Below, piece after piece: positions 61,664-64,000 of a stretch of DNA of 64,000 nt. The notes beneath the pieces are model-generated. The model saw only the letters and a program-made list of their open reading frames with translations. It was not told the DNA's origin and searched no databases. Position 1 is the first letter of the stretch. Each line of letters opens with the position of its first letter. Source of the stretch: Opisthorchis felineus (Eukaryota > Platyhelminthes > Trematoda > Opisthorchiida > Opisthorchiidae); contig SJOL01006427.1 of the NCBI GenBank assembly GCA_004794785.1, forward strand, positions 231,638 through 295,637, given 5' to 3'. Made by a program: the position numbers and the translations under genes.

Positions 61664-64000
61664 AATCAATCGAGGTTATTGACCAGAGGGAAACTTCAAT
61701 GCCGATTGTAACAATAAAGGTACACATGATTTAGGTTCAGCAGCATCTGGGTACGAAATAAAATGAGCGAGTGTTAGTTTCGAAAGAGGTTTTCTGGAGT
61801 GTTTTTATTAATTTTGTGCACGTTAGGCCGGTTTATTTGGATGCACTTGAGCATATGAGACGCTCAATTTTTTCGCGCTATGTAAGTCACCCGAGTTCAT
61901 CTACGAAAATACCCAGGCCCCTGGACGGTGGAGTAAATTTGGGCTGGGTCTCAGTAGCTGGGGTGGGTAGACCCGTCGACGACTGTCCAGCCGCGAAAAT
62001 CAGGGATCATGGCCTTCTTTCTTTTTAGCCATTTTGACATTTGCGACCTACTGCAAATGTTATTGGTCGAAGCTCCCATAAGACAACAAAAGGAGGAAAG
62101 ATTTGTTCAACCCGCCAGGAGTTGCTATTCCTAGTCTTTATCTTGAGGGAACACGGTTAATCGAAAGACCTGCTGACTTCCAGAGGCAAGGATGATAATG
62201 GAACCAGGAATTATTGCTTATAGGCCGAAACGGAATGATGAGGACGCAAAAATAACCTGGGTAGACAGCGTAAGTTGGGGTAGGTAAAGGAGAGATATCG
62301 GTAACTAGGACGATAATTCTTATATTTGCTAACTGGCCGTCCTGCACCTGAAGGTTTAGCACTCATCTTTACGTGTTAGAAATCTCTTCGGCAGGCTATC
62401 CGGAGAATACGTTGGAGAGTTGTAAACGAAAGCTTTCTGAAGGATAGACAAGGTTTTTAAGGGATTCTTGGCAAAAGGAAGCGTCGTGCTCTGATTATTT
62501 TTCGGTCTCAAACCGAGGGTAAAAATGCGGTTTGTCAGAAACCTTACAGCTGGAACCAATTAGACGAAGCCTAATTTGAAAGGATTGGATTCAAGGTTGG
62601 ATTCAAAAAGGAAACAAAGTTGAACCGAACTGAGCAGAAAAAAACGATATATCTCCAATAAAAATAATACACCTGAGAGCCGCTACGATGGTGTTTAGGA
62701 ATGATACACTACATGACCTCAGGATTTAAAGGCGTATCCGACGTCTGGACGCAGTGGGTATTCTAAAAACACACTGACGAAGTTTACCTGCTTTTTGGGT
62801 ACGATTCCTGCTGCTGAAAGCAATCGTGTTGCCAGTGAGACACAATACCTGGTTACATCATAGCTGCTGGCCTGGAACTAACTTCACAATAAAGCAACGA
62901 TGTTTTAAAACATAACCAATAATAATATGTTTGTTTCCCAATGTGTGGGGAAAGTGCCAATTAAGGCATGATCGGGCCGCAGAAAGTTGAATGTGGCGGG
63001 TACCACACAGCTGAAAGATAGCGAAACCAGTGATACATGCTTATCGTGTGACAGGAAATTGCAAATTCCAGAAGTAACTAGAACAGCGAGGCCGCAGAGG
63101 TACCACTATTTCATTGATGAGTTTGGCTGATTGAAACTAAAACCGAAAACCATTGCCATGTCCCGGTGACCTTGGAGAGTTGAGCTAATGGATGTGGTCA
63201 TGAAGGGCACAACTATGGATGACGAGGTGGAGAGATTAGTGACAGGGATAAATGGTAGCTTGCCTTCCAGAGTTATGGTGCACAGAGAAACCGGATATAC
63301 CCACTGGTATCTCTGTTATGAAGGAGTAGCGGGTGAAGGTTTTTGTAGAGGGTGGAGTAGTTCTAAAACATGGAACCGGACGAGCAGCGTGAAACAAATC
63401 GTTAAAGGTGTGGACGGGATAGACTGAAAGAGCTGTAGAACATCGAGATGCTCAAATCAAATGAAAGGTTCAGTGGCTTTGAGCAAACCTGTCTCACGCG
63501 AGTTTGGGGCCGAGAGAACGAGAGGCGACAGTTGAGTGTATGAAGAGGATAGTTGAGGGTGCGCTATCAGACTGCGTGTGGCGGTGCCGTGCCATTATTG
63601 CCATTACACTTTGGCTTCTAGCGAGCCTCGTAAAAGCAGGCATCTCCAGGGTAACTGGACAATGCATGGGCATCTCTGAGGTCATCAGGCTTTGAGTAAG
63701 TCAAGGGTATCGACGCAGATTGCATCAGGCCAATGTAAAATTACAGATAGTTGTGGTTCAAATGGCGATCCGCGAGAATGGACAGCGGAGGTGAGGCAAA
63801 GTGGATAACGACTGAATGGGACGTTCGTAGCTGTTACTGCCGAAGACGAGAACTTAAGAGGGGGGAATAGAACGAGATCAGTAATGCCCGGAGGCTTTCA
63901 AAAGAAATTCGATAACATGGAGTACACCAGAAAAAACGGAAGCGTAACACACTTAAGGAAATGACAGCAAGTCGTTAAGTGCGAAGATATGGGCAGGTTT
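61664..64000. other. no supported gene
   Basis: The + strand is purine-rich, especially beyond 62.5 kb. Frames at 63188-63427 and 63504-63695 (opposite strands) show no splice signals or domains. Any gene here would most likely be on the - strand, but none could be supported. Confidence 0.35.

Overview
This is eukaryotic DNA. It is gene-poor, with GT-AG introns from under 60 bp to over 7 kb, pyrimidine-tract acceptors, AATAAA signals, degraded non-LTR retrotransposons, tRNA-like SINEs, long-TIR MITE-like elements and long (AT)n tracts. The mix of kilobase introns with introns of about 50 bp, a GC content judged by eye in the low forties, and the repeat types fit a parasitic flatworm, most likely a digenean trematode. 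That assignment is inference. I see no operons, CRISPR arrays or rRNA genes.

The best-supported gene runs on the + strand from at least 1673 to 20643. It encodes the C-terminal half of a class I cyclic-nucleotide phosphodiesterase of the PDE7 type. Exons 1673-1824/1833, 2611-2692, 5881-5952, 13248-13428 and 13894-14183 join in phase. They carry the ATDM, LKCADISNPCR, CDRH, IQ and PLFTKW-type motifs of the catalytic fold. The N-terminal half, with the HNxxH and HD metal ligands, must lie before base 1. Downstream exons 15019-15296, 16772-16981, 17039-17213 and 20053-20643 are phase-compatible and would add about 420 residues not present in vertebrate PDE7. Of these only the 196-residue last exon is strongly coding in its own right.

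The middle (about 20.6-49 kb) is mostly intergenic or intronic. It holds isolated exon candidates (23282-23477, 49503-49674), small possible secreted ORFs (26901-27164, 43656-43859), SINE copies, two broken LINEs on the - strand (37.7-39.7 kb and 41.0-41.75 kb), a near-perfect 38-bp-arm hairpin (38856-38936) and a nested pair of long-TIR elements (47.5-48.2 kb).

On the right there are a 3' terminal exon with its poly(A) signal (51961-52116), a second terminal-looking exon (54628-55002), a foldback element of about 1.06 kb with 450-bp arms (58116-59178), and a membrane-protein exon group with 49- and 95-bp introns (61129-61663). From 61.7 kb to the end no gene could be supported.

All exon joins are hand-made from splice signals, phase and motif recognition. 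No search or RNA evidence was available.
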